From Candidatus Nitrotoga sp. AM1P (GTDB lineage: Bacteria; Pseudomonadota; Gammaproteobacteria; Burkholderiales; Gallionellaceae), in the NCBI RefSeq assembly GCF_013168275.1, contig NZ_AP019547.1, positions 930,001 through 994,000 on the forward strand: a stretch of 64,000 nt of DNA, written 5' to 3'. A model generated the notes under the pieces. That model saw only the letters and a list, made by a program, of their open reading frames with translations. It was not told where the DNA came from and ran no database searches. A program made the position numbers and the translations under genes. Positions 28,787 through 38,342 of the stretch are shown here, one piece after another. Numbering within the stretch: the first letter of the stretch is position 1; each line of letters begins with the position of its first letter.

Positions 28787-29835
28787 AGGAATTTTCAGCG
28801 ATCGCATCCGCACTACAGGTACGCGTGATGACATCAAATGACGTCGCACGCTGGGACGAATTCGTTTATGCCTGTCCTGCCGCCACATTTTTTCATCGTG
28901 CTGGCTGGAAAGAAGTAATCGAACGCGCCTTTGGGCACCACACTTACTTCCTGCTGGCTGAAGAAAATGGAACCATTCAAGGCATCCTGCCGCTGGCAGA
29001 GATCAATAGCAGATTGTTTGGACATTCATTATCTTCACTACCGTTTTGCGTTTACGGCGGTGTCATCGCAAATACAGAGTCAGCGCGGAAGGCACTGGAT
29101 GATGAGGCTCAGATACTGGCTACGAAATTAGCTGTGGACTTCCTGGAATATCGCAACATTATGCCCTTCCACACTGACTGGCCAAGCAAGAATCTCTATG
29201 TCTCTTTTCGCAAGGTCATCGAGCCGGACGTGGAAGCAAACATGCTCGCCATCCCCCGCAAACAAAGGGCGATGGTTAGAAAGGGCATTAAAAACGGTCT
29301 CGCTAGCGAGATTGACGAAGGAGTGGAGCGGTTTTTTTCCGTGTTCGCGGACAATGTACACCGCCATGGCACTCCCGCATTGCCAAAACGCTATTTCGTA
29401 CTACTTAAAGAAATATTCGGCAGCGACTGCGAAGTACTGTCAGTAGTTAAGGATGGGCTCATTTTAAGCAGCGTACTGAGCTTTTATTTCCGCGATGAAG
29501 TATTACCCTACTACGCAGGCGACACCGTGGAGGCTCGCGATTTTGCGGCAAATGATTTTAAATACTGGGAGCTGATGCGGCGCGCTTGCGAACGCGGTAT
29601 TAAGATCTTCGACTATGGACGCAGCAAGCGCGGCACCGGCCCATTCGATTTCAAGAAAAATTGGGGGTTCGAACCGCAACCGTTGCATTACGAATATCAA
29701 TTGCTCCGGGCGAAAACCGTGCCTGATACCAATCCATTAAATCCAAAATACCAGTTGTTCATCAAGATGTGGCAAAAACTACCCCTGCCAGTAGCCAACT
29801 GGCTCGGACCGCACATCGTAAAAAATTTGGGATAA
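28783..29835 (+). CDS. FemAB-related protein, PEP-CTERM/XrtA system-associated
   Basis: A 350-residue protein of the FemAB-like family found with XrtA (TIGR03019-like). Seen: TFFHRAGWKEVIERAFGHHT, GILPLAEINSRLFGHSLSSL, a basic patch RKQRAMVRKGIKNGL, and FDYGRSKRGTGPFDFKKNWG near residue 285. FemAB enzymes transfer aminoacyl groups from tRNA to peptidoglycan precursors; whether this branch aminoacylates the exopolysaccharide is untested. The GTG start (28783) overlaps the deacetylase stop. Confidence 0.88.
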   Translation: MKEFSAIASALQVRVMTSNDVARWDEFVYACPAATFFHRAGWKEVIERAFGHHTYFLLAEENGTIQGILPLAEINSRLFGHSLSSLPFCVYGGVIANTESARKALDDEAQILATKLAVDFLEYRNIMPFHTDWPSKNLYVSFRKVIEPDVEANMLAIPRKQRAMVRKGIKNGLASEIDEGVERFFSVFADNVHRHGTPALPKRYFVLLKEIFGSDCEVLSVVKDGLILSSVLSFYFRDEVLPYYAGDTVEARDFAANDFKYWELMRRACERGIKIFDYGRSKRGTGPFDFKKNWGFEPQPLHYEYQLLRAKTVPDTNPLNPKYQLFIKMWQKLPLPVANWLGPHIVKNLG

Positions 29836-29840
29836 GGCTA

Positions 29841-31130
29841 ATGGATCATTTGCTTTATCTTACTCACCGCATCCCCTACCCGCCCAACAAAGGGGACAAA
29901 ATACGTTCGTACCATTTACTGAAATATTTGGCGCGACACTATCATGTTCATCTCGGCACCTTTATCGATGATCCAGACGATTGGCAATACATAGATACAG
30001 TAAAGCAATTGTGCGGAGATACCCATTTTGCATCTTTAAATCCCCGCACGGCGCGTCTGCGAAGTTTGGGCGCACTCATGATGAATCGCCCTTTAACTAT
30101 TGATTATTATCGCAATAACGATTTACAGGAATGGGTAAGAAAAGTAATAAAGACACGAACAATTAAACGCGTTCTAATATTTTCCTCTGCGATGGCACAA
30201 TATGTAACAGGCATCCAACAAGCGCGTTGCATCATCGATTTCGTCGACATAGACTCCGATAAATGGCGTCAATACGCAAAAAGAAAGCCATGGCCGATGA
30301 GTTGGCTATATCGACGCGAAGCTCGCCTGCTGCTCCGCTACGAACGACAAGTGGCGCGCAAGTATGATGCATCGCTGTTCGTTTCGGAAGCTGAAGCCGA
30401 TCTTTTTAAACAACTGGCACCGGAGAGCACTGAGAAAATTGGATTCTTCAACAATGGTGTGGATAGTGACTATTTTTCGCCTAGCCGAGAATATCCTGAT
30501 CCATATCAGCCAAATATGGCGGCCATTGTCTTTACCGGGGCCATGGACTATTGGCCGAATGTGGACGCCGTGTGCTGGTTCGCCCAGGAAATTTTCCCCG
30601 CGGTACTTGCCAAGCATCCCCATGCACGCTTTTATATCGTTGGATCTCGCCCAACCGCCGCCGTGCAGGAACTGGTCCAGCTACCTGGAGTTGTGGTAAC
30701 AGGCGCGGTAGCAGATGTTAGACCCTATCTCGCCCATGCCCAACTAGCGGTGGCGCCCTTACGCATCGCCAGAGGCTTACAAAACAAAGTCCTGGAAGCC
30801 ATGGCCATGGCCAAAACTGTTATTGCATCTCCTCAAGCAGCAGAAGGCATTCTGGCGACATCAGGTCAAGAGCTACATATTGCCAGCAACAGCCAGGCGT
30901 TTAGCCGCATTATTATATCGATGCTCACACATAGAACCGAAGAACATTCTGGCGAAACCGCCCGCGCCAGGATTCTGGCTGATTATGAATGGGAACGCAG
31001 TCTTGCGCATGTCAAGGCATTGCTTGATGAAGCTCCAATAACTACGACTCAATCCTGTAAACCAGAAAAGAATACCTGGATACCACAAGAAATCCCACAC
31101 TTGACCACTTTCAAGGATGAGCAACGATGA
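29841..31130 (+). CDS. PEP-CTERM/XrtA system glycosyltransferase, TIGR03087-like
   Basis: A 429-residue GT-B glycosyltransferase. The true start is ATG 29841 (MDHLLYLTHRIPYPPNKGDK), where the family begins; the frame continues upstream into the FemAB gene. Seen: KGDKIRSYHLLKYLARHYHV, GFFNNGVDSDYFSP, AIVFTGAMDYWPNVDAVCWF, and APLRIARGLQNKVLEAMAMA, the sugar-nucleotide-binding EX7E-like region. It adds one sugar of the repeat unit. The stop overlaps the exosortase start (ATGA). Confidence 0.92.
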   Translation: MDHLLYLTHRIPYPPNKGDKIRSYHLLKYLARHYHVHLGTFIDDPDDWQYIDTVKQLCGDTHFASLNPRTARLRSLGALMMNRPLTIDYYRNNDLQEWVRKVIKTRTIKRVLIFSSAMAQYVTGIQQARCIIDFVDIDSDKWRQYAKRKPWPMSWLYRREARLLLRYERQVARKYDASLFVSEAEADLFKQLAPESTEKIGFFNNGVDSDYFSPSREYPDPYQPNMAAIVFTGAMDYWPNVDAVCWFAQEIFPAVLAKHPHARFYIVGSRPTAAVQELVQLPGVVVTGAVADVRPYLAHAQLAVAPLRIARGLQNKVLEAMAMAKTVIASPQAAEGILATSGQELHIASNSQAFSRIIISMLTHRTEEHSGETARARILADYEWERSLAHVKALLDEAPITTTQSCKPEKNTWIPQEIPHLTTFKDEQR

Positions 31131-32728
31131 CTGGCACAACACTCCAAGCGTTAACTCCGTCCAGTATCGACAGCCAAACCGGGCAGCCAGTATTGCAATG
31201 GCGTTTTATGGCTATCCTCACACTTACGGTCATTGCCACAATTCTAATTATTTATCAGCAAACCGTATTATCCACCGTCGCTATCTGGCTGCGGTCCGAG
31301 ACCTTTACCCACGGTTTTTTTATTTTCCCGATTAGTGCCTATCTCATATGGATGAAGCGCAAATCGCTTGCCGAGATAGCCCCATGCCCGGATTACCGTG
31401 GCTTGTTGGCCATGGCAGGGTTAGGCCTTGGCTGGCTGCTTGCCGATGCCGGAAGTGTGCAGGTTGTTGCTCAGTTATGTTTAGTAGCAATGATCCCGGT
31501 GGTAGTCTGGACTATACTGGGGATGCAGGTAACCCGCGCGATAACCTTCCCCCTCGTATTCCTGTTTTTTGCCGTTCCTTTCGGGGAATTTTTGATTCCC
31601 CCGCTGATGGATTTCACTGCCGATTTTGTGGTAACCGCACTGCAAATAACAGGCATTCCGGTTTACCGCGAAGGAACATTCTTCACAATACCCAGTGGCC
31701 AGTGGTCCGTCGTAGAAGGTTGTAGCGGTTTGCGCTACCTGATCGCATCTTTCACTCTGGGCAGCTTATATGGCTATCTCACCTATCGCAGTAATAAACG
31801 CAGGCTCATTTTTGCAGCACTTTCATTAATCGTCCCCATTTTTGCCAATGGGCTGCGTGCTTATATGATCGTGATGATCGCCCACTTAAGCAATATGCAA
31901 TTGGCATTGGGAGTTGACCATTACATCTACGGTTGGGTCTTTTTCGGAATCGTTATGACGTTGCTATTCTGGATCGGTGCTTTCTGGCGGGAAGATCAAT
32001 CAGATCAACAACGGCAAGAAAACAGGATTGCTGTTAATACAGCTCATGGGGCGATCACGAGCCGAGGCTTTGCCATGGCGGGCGTTATCATCATTCTAGT
32101 TGCAGCCTTTTGGCCCGCTTACGCAGCTTATTTGAACAACCGTCCAATCAAAACCGATGGGCTAACAATTAAACTGCCTGAATCAAATCAAGGCTGGAAT
32201 TTACAATCCACGCCACTTACGGATTGGCAGCCACACTATGTTGGTACGAATGCGCAAATTATGCGCACTTATCGCAAGGAGGATAAGGTCATCAGCGTGT
32301 ACCTCGGTTATTACCGGACTCAGCGCCAAGATGCGGAATTAATCAATTCCCAAAACTATATGATCCAACAAAAAAATCCAGTATGGAGCAATGTAGGAGA
32401 AACGCAACGCAAAATTTCTCTCCATGACAAAAATGAAATAATCCAGCAAACATTATTACGCGCCTCCAATAACCGGTTGTTAATTTGGAGTTGGAATAGC
32501 TTGGAAGGCACATACACTATTAACCCGTATCTGGCGAAGTTACTTTTGGCAAAGGCCAAACTACTTGGGCAGCGTGACGATGGTGCAGTGATCATTATTA
32601 CTGCCCCCTATGAAGGGACACCGGAATCAGCGGCAGTATCACTGCAATCTTTTGCCAACGATATGCTACCGGCAATTGATGCCAGCCTTAATCAAGTAGC
32701 AGAGCGCGAAACATATGCACACGAATAA
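31127..32728 (+). CDS. xrtA: Exosortase A fused to EpsI domain (XrtA)
   Basis: A 533-residue inner-membrane protein. Residues 1-290 form the exosortase with about eight membrane helices and the catalytic triad Cys199 (VVEGCSGLRYL), Arg244 (FANGLRAYMIV) and His265 (LGVDHYIYGW). Residues from about 320 to 530 form an EpsI domain in the periplasm (WNLQSTPLTDWQPHYVG, VISVYLGYYRTQRQDAELIN). Exosortases cut PEP-CTERM sorting signals and are thought to pass the protein to another acceptor. The substrate at 50060 carries a matching signal. Start by ATGA overlap; the last 14 bases overlap the next gene. Confidence 0.95.
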   Translation: MTGTTLQALTPSSIDSQTGQPVLQWRFMAILTLTVIATILIIYQQTVLSTVAIWLRSETFTHGFFIFPISAYLIWMKRKSLAEIAPCPDYRGLLAMAGLGLGWLLADAGSVQVVAQLCLVAMIPVVVWTILGMQVTRAITFPLVFLFFAVPFGEFLIPPLMDFTADFVVTALQITGIPVYREGTFFTIPSGQWSVVEGCSGLRYLIASFTLGSLYGYLTYRSNKRRLIFAALSLIVPIFANGLRAYMIVMIAHLSNMQLALGVDHYIYGWVFFGIVMTLLFWIGAFWREDQSDQQRQENRIAVNTAHGAITSRGFAMAGVIIILVAAFWPAYAAYLNNRPIKTDGLTIKLPESNQGWNLQSTPLTDWQPHYVGTNAQIMRTYRKEDKVISVYLGYYRTQRQDAELINSQNYMIQQKNPVWSNVGETQRKISLHDKNEIIQQTLLRASNNRLLIWSWNSLEGTYTINPYLAKLLLAKAKLLGQRDDGAVIIITAPYEGTPESAAVSLQSFANDMLPAIDASLNQVAERETYAHE

Positions 32729-33872
32729 TCCACCGTTAATTGTGCATGTCATTCATCATTTTGGCGTGGGCGGCATGGAAAATGGCATCGTGAATTTGAT
32801 CAACCATATGCCCCCGGAACACTATCGCCACGCCATCGTATGCTTGACCGGATACAGCGAATTTCGTCAGCGCCTGAATCAACCCGTTGAATTGGTAGCA
32901 CTCAACAAACGCGCCGGCAATGATGTCGGTCTGTATGGTCGATTGTTTCGTGAACTGCGTCGGCTCAAGCCAGCCATTGTGCATACACGCAACTTGGCGG
33001 CCTTAGAAGGACAAGTTGTTGCCGCTGCCGCGGGCATCAGCAACAGAGTGCATGGCGAGCATGGGCGTGACATGTTCGACTTGCAGGGCAAGAATCGTAA
33101 ATACAATTTGCTAAGGCAAGCAATCCGACCACTGGTAAAGCATTACATTCCAGTGAGCAAAGATCTTGAACGCTGGTTAATCGATACCGTGCATGTCAAT
33201 CCGGCAATCGCTACCCAAATTTACAATGGTGTCGATAGTGTAAAATTCACACCGTTCACTACACCAAGGATTAACTTCGGCCCGCCGGGATTTTGCCCGC
33301 CGGATGGATTTGTGATCGGCGCCGTGGGACGCATGGCGGAGGTAAAAGACTATCCAAATTTGGTGCGTGCGTTTCTGCGCATGCTCGAACTTAAGCCTGA
33401 GCTCCATACCCGCGCACGGCTGGTTATTCTGGGCGAAGGTGTAGCGCGCATGGCTTGCCTGGCCTTACTCAAGCAAGCCAATGCCGAGCATCTCGCCTGG
33501 CTACCTGGCAGCCGAGATGACATAGCGGATTTGATGCGCCAATTCGACGTATTCTGCTTATCATCGTTGGGCGAAGGCGTATCCAACACTATTCTGGAGG
33601 CGATGGCATGCGGTTTGCCTGTGGTTGCAACCGCCGTCGGCGGCAACAGCGAACTGATAGAGGCAGGCATCACGGGCACGTTGGTGCCCTCTGCCGACCC
33701 GAAAGCAATGGCGCATGCCTTGCTAATGTATTATCAAGATAGCGCACTTACCCGCACACATGGCGCGGCGGGGCGGGCCAAAATCGAGGCACACTTCTCA
33801 ATGTCGGCCATGGTACGCGGATATCTGGGCGTATATGACACAGTGCTGGGTAATTTAAATAGAGACAAATAA
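32715..33872 (+). CDS. PEP-CTERM/XrtA system glycosyltransferase, TIGR03088-like
   Basis: A 385-residue GT4-type enzyme. Seen: VIHHFGVGGMENGIVNLINH, NRVHGEHGRDMFDLQGKNRK, VIGAVGRMAEVKDYPNLVRA and the donor-binding EGVSNTILEAMACGLPVVAT. It belongs to the exosortase-linked subgroup. It overlaps xrtA-epsI by 14 bases and precedes the amidotransferase by 23. Confidence 0.92.
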   Translation: MHTNNPPLIVHVIHHFGVGGMENGIVNLINHMPPEHYRHAIVCLTGYSEFRQRLNQPVELVALNKRAGNDVGLYGRLFRELRRLKPAIVHTRNLAALEGQVVAAAAGISNRVHGEHGRDMFDLQGKNRKYNLLRQAIRPLVKHYIPVSKDLERWLIDTVHVNPAIATQIYNGVDSVKFTPFTTPRINFGPPGFCPPDGFVIGAVGRMAEVKDYPNLVRAFLRMLELKPELHTRARLVILGEGVARMACLALLKQANAEHLAWLPGSRDDIADLMRQFDVFCLSSLGEGVSNTILEAMACGLPVVATAVGGNSELIEAGITGTLVPSADPKAMAHALLMYYQDSALTRTHGAAGRAKIEAHFSMSAMVRGYLGVYDTVLGNLNRDK

Positions 33873-33895
33873 CTTATAAAAATGAAAACAACATC

Positions 33896-35806
33896 ATGTG
33901 TGGCATAGCCGGTATATTTGATACGCAAGCCAAGCGCCCCATTGACCAGGCGCTACTTGCGCGCATGAACCAGACTCAGCATCATCGCGGCCCAGACGAG
34001 AGCGGCTTGCACGCTGAGCCAGGAATTGCAATGGCGCACAAGCGGCTCTCGATTATAGATCTCTCCTCCGGTCATCAGCCCCTGTTCAACGAAGATGGTA
34101 GCGTGGTGGTGGTATTTAATGGCGAAATTTACAACTTCGTCGATTTGATCCCCGAACTGCAAGCACTGGGCCATACCTTCCGCACCCGCTGCGATACTGA
34201 AGTCATCGTGCATGCCTGGGAGCAATGGGGGGAAGCCTGCGTCGAGCGTTTCCGCGGCATGTTCGCATTCGGATTATGGGATCGCAATAAAGAAACATTT
34301 TTTCTGGCACGCGATCGCCTCGGTGTGAAGCCGCTCTACTATGCCCTGCTCGACGACGGTCAGCTTATCTTTGGTTCCGAGCTCAAGGTCTTAACTGCCC
34401 ATCCAGCGTTGCGACGTGACATTGATCCACACGCGATTGAAGAATATTTCGCCTACGGCTATATTCCCGAACCGCGCACTATTTACCAACAAGCCTTAAA
34501 GCTGTCGCCCGCGCATACTCTCACCATCAAGCGCGGTCAGCCAATTCCCCAGCCGCGAGAATATTGGGACGTACCATTCCAACCCCTTGCTCTAATGACG
34601 CAAGCCGAAGCACAAGAAGAACTCATACCCCTGCTGCGCGAATCTGTGAAAATCCGCTTGGTCTCAGAGGTGCCGCTAGGAGCTTTCCTTTCCGGTGGCG
34701 TAGATTCCAGCGCCGTGGTAGCCATGATGGCTGAATTATCCACCGAACCGGTGAATACCTGCTCAATCTCATTCGGTGATCCGGCATTCAACGAATCCGA
34801 ATACGCAGCGAAAGTTGCAACACGCTATCACACGAATCATCGAGTAGAGCAAGTTGATGCCGATGATTTCGATCTCATCGATAAGTTAGCTGCACTCTAC
34901 GATGAACCTTATGCAGACAGCTCCGCCATCCCCACGTACCGCGTATGCCAACTGGCGCGAAAAACCGTCACTGTCGCGCTTTCCGGTGACGGTGGCGACG
35001 AGAGTTTCGCTGGCTACCGACGCTATCGCTGGCATCTGAACGAAGAACACATGCGTAGCTTCATTCCATCTGCTGTGCGTCGCCCCGTATTTGGCCTGCT
35101 GGGCAAGCTCTATCCCAAAGCAGATTGGGCACCTAAAATTTTTCGTGCCAAATCGACGCTCGAAGGCATGGCACGCGATTCAGTAGAAGGTTATTTTCAT
35201 AGCGTTTCGCTCTTGAGCGATACCATGCGCGCACGCCTCTTCAGTCCGGAATTCAGCCGAGAGCTGGGAGGCTACCGCGCGGTGGAAGTTATGTACCGGC
35301 ACGATGCACGCTCGCCTGCCCAGGAACCCTTGGCACGAGTGCAATACCTCGACATCAAGACCTATCTCGTAGGCGACATTCTCACCAAGGTTGACCGTGC
35401 CAGCATGGCACACGCGCTCGAAGTACGCGAACCTCTGCTTGATCACAAATTGGTGGAGTGGGCCTCGCGCTTACCCGCATCGCTCAAGCTTCAGGGAGGG
35501 GAAGGCAAGTATATCTTCAAGAAAGCGATGGAATCGCACCTGCCAAATGAAATTTTATACCGCAAGAAAATGGGTTTCGCGGTGCCGCTTGCAAACTGGT
35601 TCCGCGGCCCCCTGAAAGAGAAAGTGCGGCAGGCAGTGCTAGGCCCAACGCTGGCTGCGACTGGTTACTTTAATGCGGATTACCTCCGTGAATTAGTTGA
35701 CCATCATCAAGCCGGACTGCGCGATTACAGCACACCCTTGTGGACACTGTTAATGTTCGAGGCATTTCTTCGCAACATGCAGCAAAGCAGTTCCATGAAG
35801 GAATAA
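33896..35806 (+). CDS. Exosortase A-associated amidotransferase (asparagine synthase-like)
   Basis: A 636-residue class II amidotransferase. Seen: Cys2 nucleophile (MCGIAGIFDTQ), KRLSIIDLSSGHQPLFN, FNGEIYNFVDL, GDGGDESFAGYRRYR and the ATP pyrophosphatase loop FLSGGVDSSAVVAMM. Exosortase A loci carry this subgroup (TIGR03108-like). It may amidate a uronic acid of the polymer rather than make asparagine, which would agree with the UDP-glucuronate-using gene next to it. That is inference from context. Confidence 0.9.
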   Translation: MCGIAGIFDTQAKRPIDQALLARMNQTQHHRGPDESGLHAEPGIAMAHKRLSIIDLSSGHQPLFNEDGSVVVVFNGEIYNFVDLIPELQALGHTFRTRCDTEVIVHAWEQWGEACVERFRGMFAFGLWDRNKETFFLARDRLGVKPLYYALLDDGQLIFGSELKVLTAHPALRRDIDPHAIEEYFAYGYIPEPRTIYQQALKLSPAHTLTIKRGQPIPQPREYWDVPFQPLALMTQAEAQEELIPLLRESVKIRLVSEVPLGAFLSGGVDSSAVVAMMAELSTEPVNTCSISFGDPAFNESEYAAKVATRYHTNHRVEQVDADDFDLIDKLAALYDEPYADSSAIPTYRVCQLARKTVTVALSGDGGDESFAGYRRYRWHLNEEHMRSFIPSAVRRPVFGLLGKLYPKADWAPKIFRAKSTLEGMARDSVEGYFHSVSLLSDTMRARLFSPEFSRELGGYRAVEVMYRHDARSPAQEPLARVQYLDIKTYLVGDILTKVDRASMAHALEVREPLLDHKLVEWASRLPASLKLQGGEGKYIFKKAMESHLPNEILYRKKMGFAVPLANWFRGPLKEKVRQAVLGPTLAATGYFNADYLRELVDHHQAGLRDYSTPLWTLLMFEAFLRNMQQSSSMKE

Positions 35807-35949
35807 TCAAGTTTGCCGATTGAGTTCCAAATGCATCATGCAAAATTTTCTTTACGGCATCTATAAGTTTGACTCATATTTCCCGCTTAAGTTAGTTCAA
35901 TTACTAACACGCATACTAGTTTGCAATACATCTATTTAAGGAAATTGTA

Positions 35950-36993
35950 ATGAAAAAGGTTTTGATCCTTGGCGTAAGCGGCTTCATCGGCCACCATTTA
36001 TCCAACCGCATTCTTGCTACAACCGATTGGGATGTGTATGGCATGGATATGAACGCTGACCGTATCACTGATTTGCTCGATCAGCCACGCTTTCACTTTT
36101 TTGAAGGTGACATCACTATCCATAAAGAATGGATGGAATATCATATAAAGAAGTGCGATGTGATTTTGCCATTGGTGGCAATTGCTACGCCCTCCACCTA
36201 TGTTAGGGAGCCGTTGCGTGTATTTGAGCTGGATTTCGAAGCTAATCTACCTATCGTACGCGCAGCCGTTAAATACAAGAAACATCTAATATTTCCTTCT
36301 ACTTCTGAAGTATATGGCATGTGTCACGATGAGGAATTTGACCCCGAAAATTCTGAGCTTATCTGCGGCCCGATCAATAAACCGCGGTGGATTTATTCCT
36401 GTGCCAAACAATTGATGGATCGCGTAATTTGGGGCTATGGCATGGAACAGGGATTGAACTTTACTCTCTTCCGTCCATTCAACTGGATCGGCTCTGGACT
36501 GGACTCCATCCACACCCCTAAAGAAGGAAGTTCGCGCGTACTGACACAATTCTTCGGTCACATCATACGCGGCGAAAATATAAGTCTGGTAGACGGTGGA
36601 CAACAAAAACGTGCATTCACTTATATCGACGATGGTATAACCGCACTGATAAAGATCATTGAAAACAAGGATGGTATCGCTTCCGGCAAGATTTATAACA
36701 TTGGCAACCCGGTCAACAACTATTCCATCTGTGACTTGGCTACCATGATGCTGAAACTGGCCGAGGAATACCCGGAGTACCGCAATTCTGCAAGCAAGGT
36801 GCAACTGGTAACAACCACTGCGACAACCTATTACGGCAAAGGCTACCAGGACGTGCAAAACCGTGTTCCCAAGATCACCAATACCTGCGAAGAACTGGGA
36901 TGGGAGCCAGTTATTTCGATGGCCGATGCCCTGCGCAAAATTTTTGATGCTTACCGCGAACAAATCAATGACGCGCGCGACCTGATGGAATGA
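35950..36993 (+). CDS. Bifunctional UDP-4-keto-pentose/UDP-xylose synthase
   Basis: A 347-residue short-chain dehydrogenase like the C-terminal half of ArnA. Seen: the NAD motif KKVLILGVSGFIGHHLSNRI, PLVAIATPSTYVREPLRVFE, the FPSTSEVYGM serine motif, the IYSCAKQLMDRVIWGYG Tyr/Lys pair and FRPFNWIGSG. The family oxidises and decarboxylates UDP-glucuronate to UDP-4-keto-arabinose and, in part, UDP-xylose. It supplies a pentose or keto-pentose for the exopolysaccharide. RBS AAGGAA precedes ATG 35950. A 236-residue open frame on the opposite strand is a shadow. Confidence 0.9.
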   Translation: MKKVLILGVSGFIGHHLSNRILATTDWDVYGMDMNADRITDLLDQPRFHFFEGDITIHKEWMEYHIKKCDVILPLVAIATPSTYVREPLRVFELDFEANLPIVRAAVKYKKHLIFPSTSEVYGMCHDEEFDPENSELICGPINKPRWIYSCAKQLMDRVIWGYGMEQGLNFTLFRPFNWIGSGLDSIHTPKEGSSRVLTQFFGHIIRGENISLVDGGQQKRAFTYIDDGITALIKIIENKDGIASGKIYNIGNPVNNYSICDLATMMLKLAEEYPEYRNSASKVQLVTTTATTYYGKGYQDVQNRVPKITNTCEELGWEPVISMADALRKIFDAYREQINDARDLME

Positions 36994-37122
36994 CATACAA
37001 GGTGCTGAGATTAAGAATCCGGATAGATACTCTTAAAAAAGTACGCTATACCTGACCACTATTAATTACCGCGCTTTGAATTTAAATTCACGATTTAAAT
37101 ACGCAAACGATTTAAAAAAGCA

Positions 37123-38337
37123 ATGCACATCCTACATATCCTCGATCATTCCATTCCACTGCATAGTGGCTATACTTTTCGCACGCTTTCTATTCTTAAA
37201 GAACAACGTGCCTTAGGATGGGAAACCAGTCACCTGACTAGCCCAAAGCAAGGTATCTGTAGCGCAAGCGAGGAGACTATCGATGACTGGCATTTTTTCC
37301 GCACACGCCATACGATTGCCAAAATGACGAAAGTACCTTTATTGAACCCAATTTCCGTCATTAACAGTCTTACTCGTCGTCTTAACAAAGTAGCCAGAAT
37401 TGTTAAACCAGACATTTTGCATGCCCACTCCCCTGCTTTAAATGCCATAGCTGCTTTACGCGTTGGCCGTAGCTTGGGCATTCCAGTGGTCTATGAGGTT
37501 CGTGCATTCTGGGAAGATGCGGCGGTAGACCATGGCACCAGCAAAAAACACGGTTTGCGTTACCGCCTCACTCGTGCACTTGAAACCTATGCCTTAAAGC
37601 GCGTGGATGCCATTACCACGATTTGTGAAGGCCTGCGCAACGATATCGTGATGCGTGGCATTTCGGAACAAAAAGTCACCGTTATTCCCAATGCCGTGGA
37701 TATTGAAAAATTTTCCTTTGAAAGCACGCCGGATAATGTACTTAAACAGCAACTAGGTTTGGCAGACTACCGTGTCCTCGGCTTCATAGGCTCATTCTAT
37801 GCCTATGAAGGACTGGATTTACTGCTAACTGCATTACCGCTCATACTCGATCAGACGCCGGATATCCGTGTTTTATTGGTGGGCGGTGGGCCACAAGAAG
37901 AAGCATTAAAACAACAATCTCGCCAACTGGGCATTGCAGATAAGGTTGTGTTCACCGGTCGAGTACCGCACAGTGAAGTGAACCGCTATTACGACCTGGT
38001 AGACGTACTCGTTTATCCGCGCCACTCAATGCGTCTCACGGAATTGGTTACGCCGTTGAAACCACTGGAAGCGATGGCACAGGGCCGTTTGTTCGTGGCC
38101 TCCAGCGTGGGCGGTCACAAAGAACTAATTCGTGATGGTGAAACGGGCGTGCTGTTCCAAGCCGAATCTGCGCAAGACCTAGCGAACAAGGTGCTCGATT
38201 TGCTTAACACGCCCGAGCGCTGGCCAGCGATAAAAGCTGCCGGGCGGCGCTTTGTCGAGACTGAACGTAACTGGAAAGTATCCGTAGCTCGCTATCGTGA
38301 CGTTTACAACCGCTTAACCGGCAAAGCGGCAAGGTAA
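37123..38337 (+). CDS. Exosortase A-associated glycosyltransferase, TIGR04063-like
   Basis: A 404-residue GT4 enzyme. The N terminus MHILHILDHSIPLHSGYTFR is diagnostic of the exosortase-associated subgroup. Also seen: EVRAFWEDAAVDHGTSKKHG, NAVDIEKFSF, GFIGSFYAYEGLDLLLTALP and LTELVTPLKPLEAMAQGRLF. It probably adds an internal sugar of the repeat. Confidence 0.92.
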   Translation: MHILHILDHSIPLHSGYTFRTLSILKEQRALGWETSHLTSPKQGICSASEETIDDWHFFRTRHTIAKMTKVPLLNPISVINSLTRRLNKVARIVKPDILHAHSPALNAIAALRVGRSLGIPVVYEVRAFWEDAAVDHGTSKKHGLRYRLTRALETYALKRVDAITTICEGLRNDIVMRGISEQKVTVIPNAVDIEKFSFESTPDNVLKQQLGLADYRVLGFIGSFYAYEGLDLLLTALPLILDQTPDIRVLLVGGGPQEEALKQQSRQLGIADKVVFTGRVPHSEVNRYYDLVDVLVYPRHSMRLTELVTPLKPLEAMAQGRLFVASSVGGHKELIRDGETGVLFQAESAQDLANKVLDLLNTPERWPAIKAAGRRFVETERNWKVSVARYRDVYNRLTGKAAR

Positions 38338-38342
38338 GCAGA

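Noticed and set aside
36286..36996. 236-residue open frame on the minus strand
   Set aside because: It lies wholly inside the UDP-xylose synthase gene on the other strand, has no recognisable motif and its composition mirrors the real gene; it is a shadow frame.
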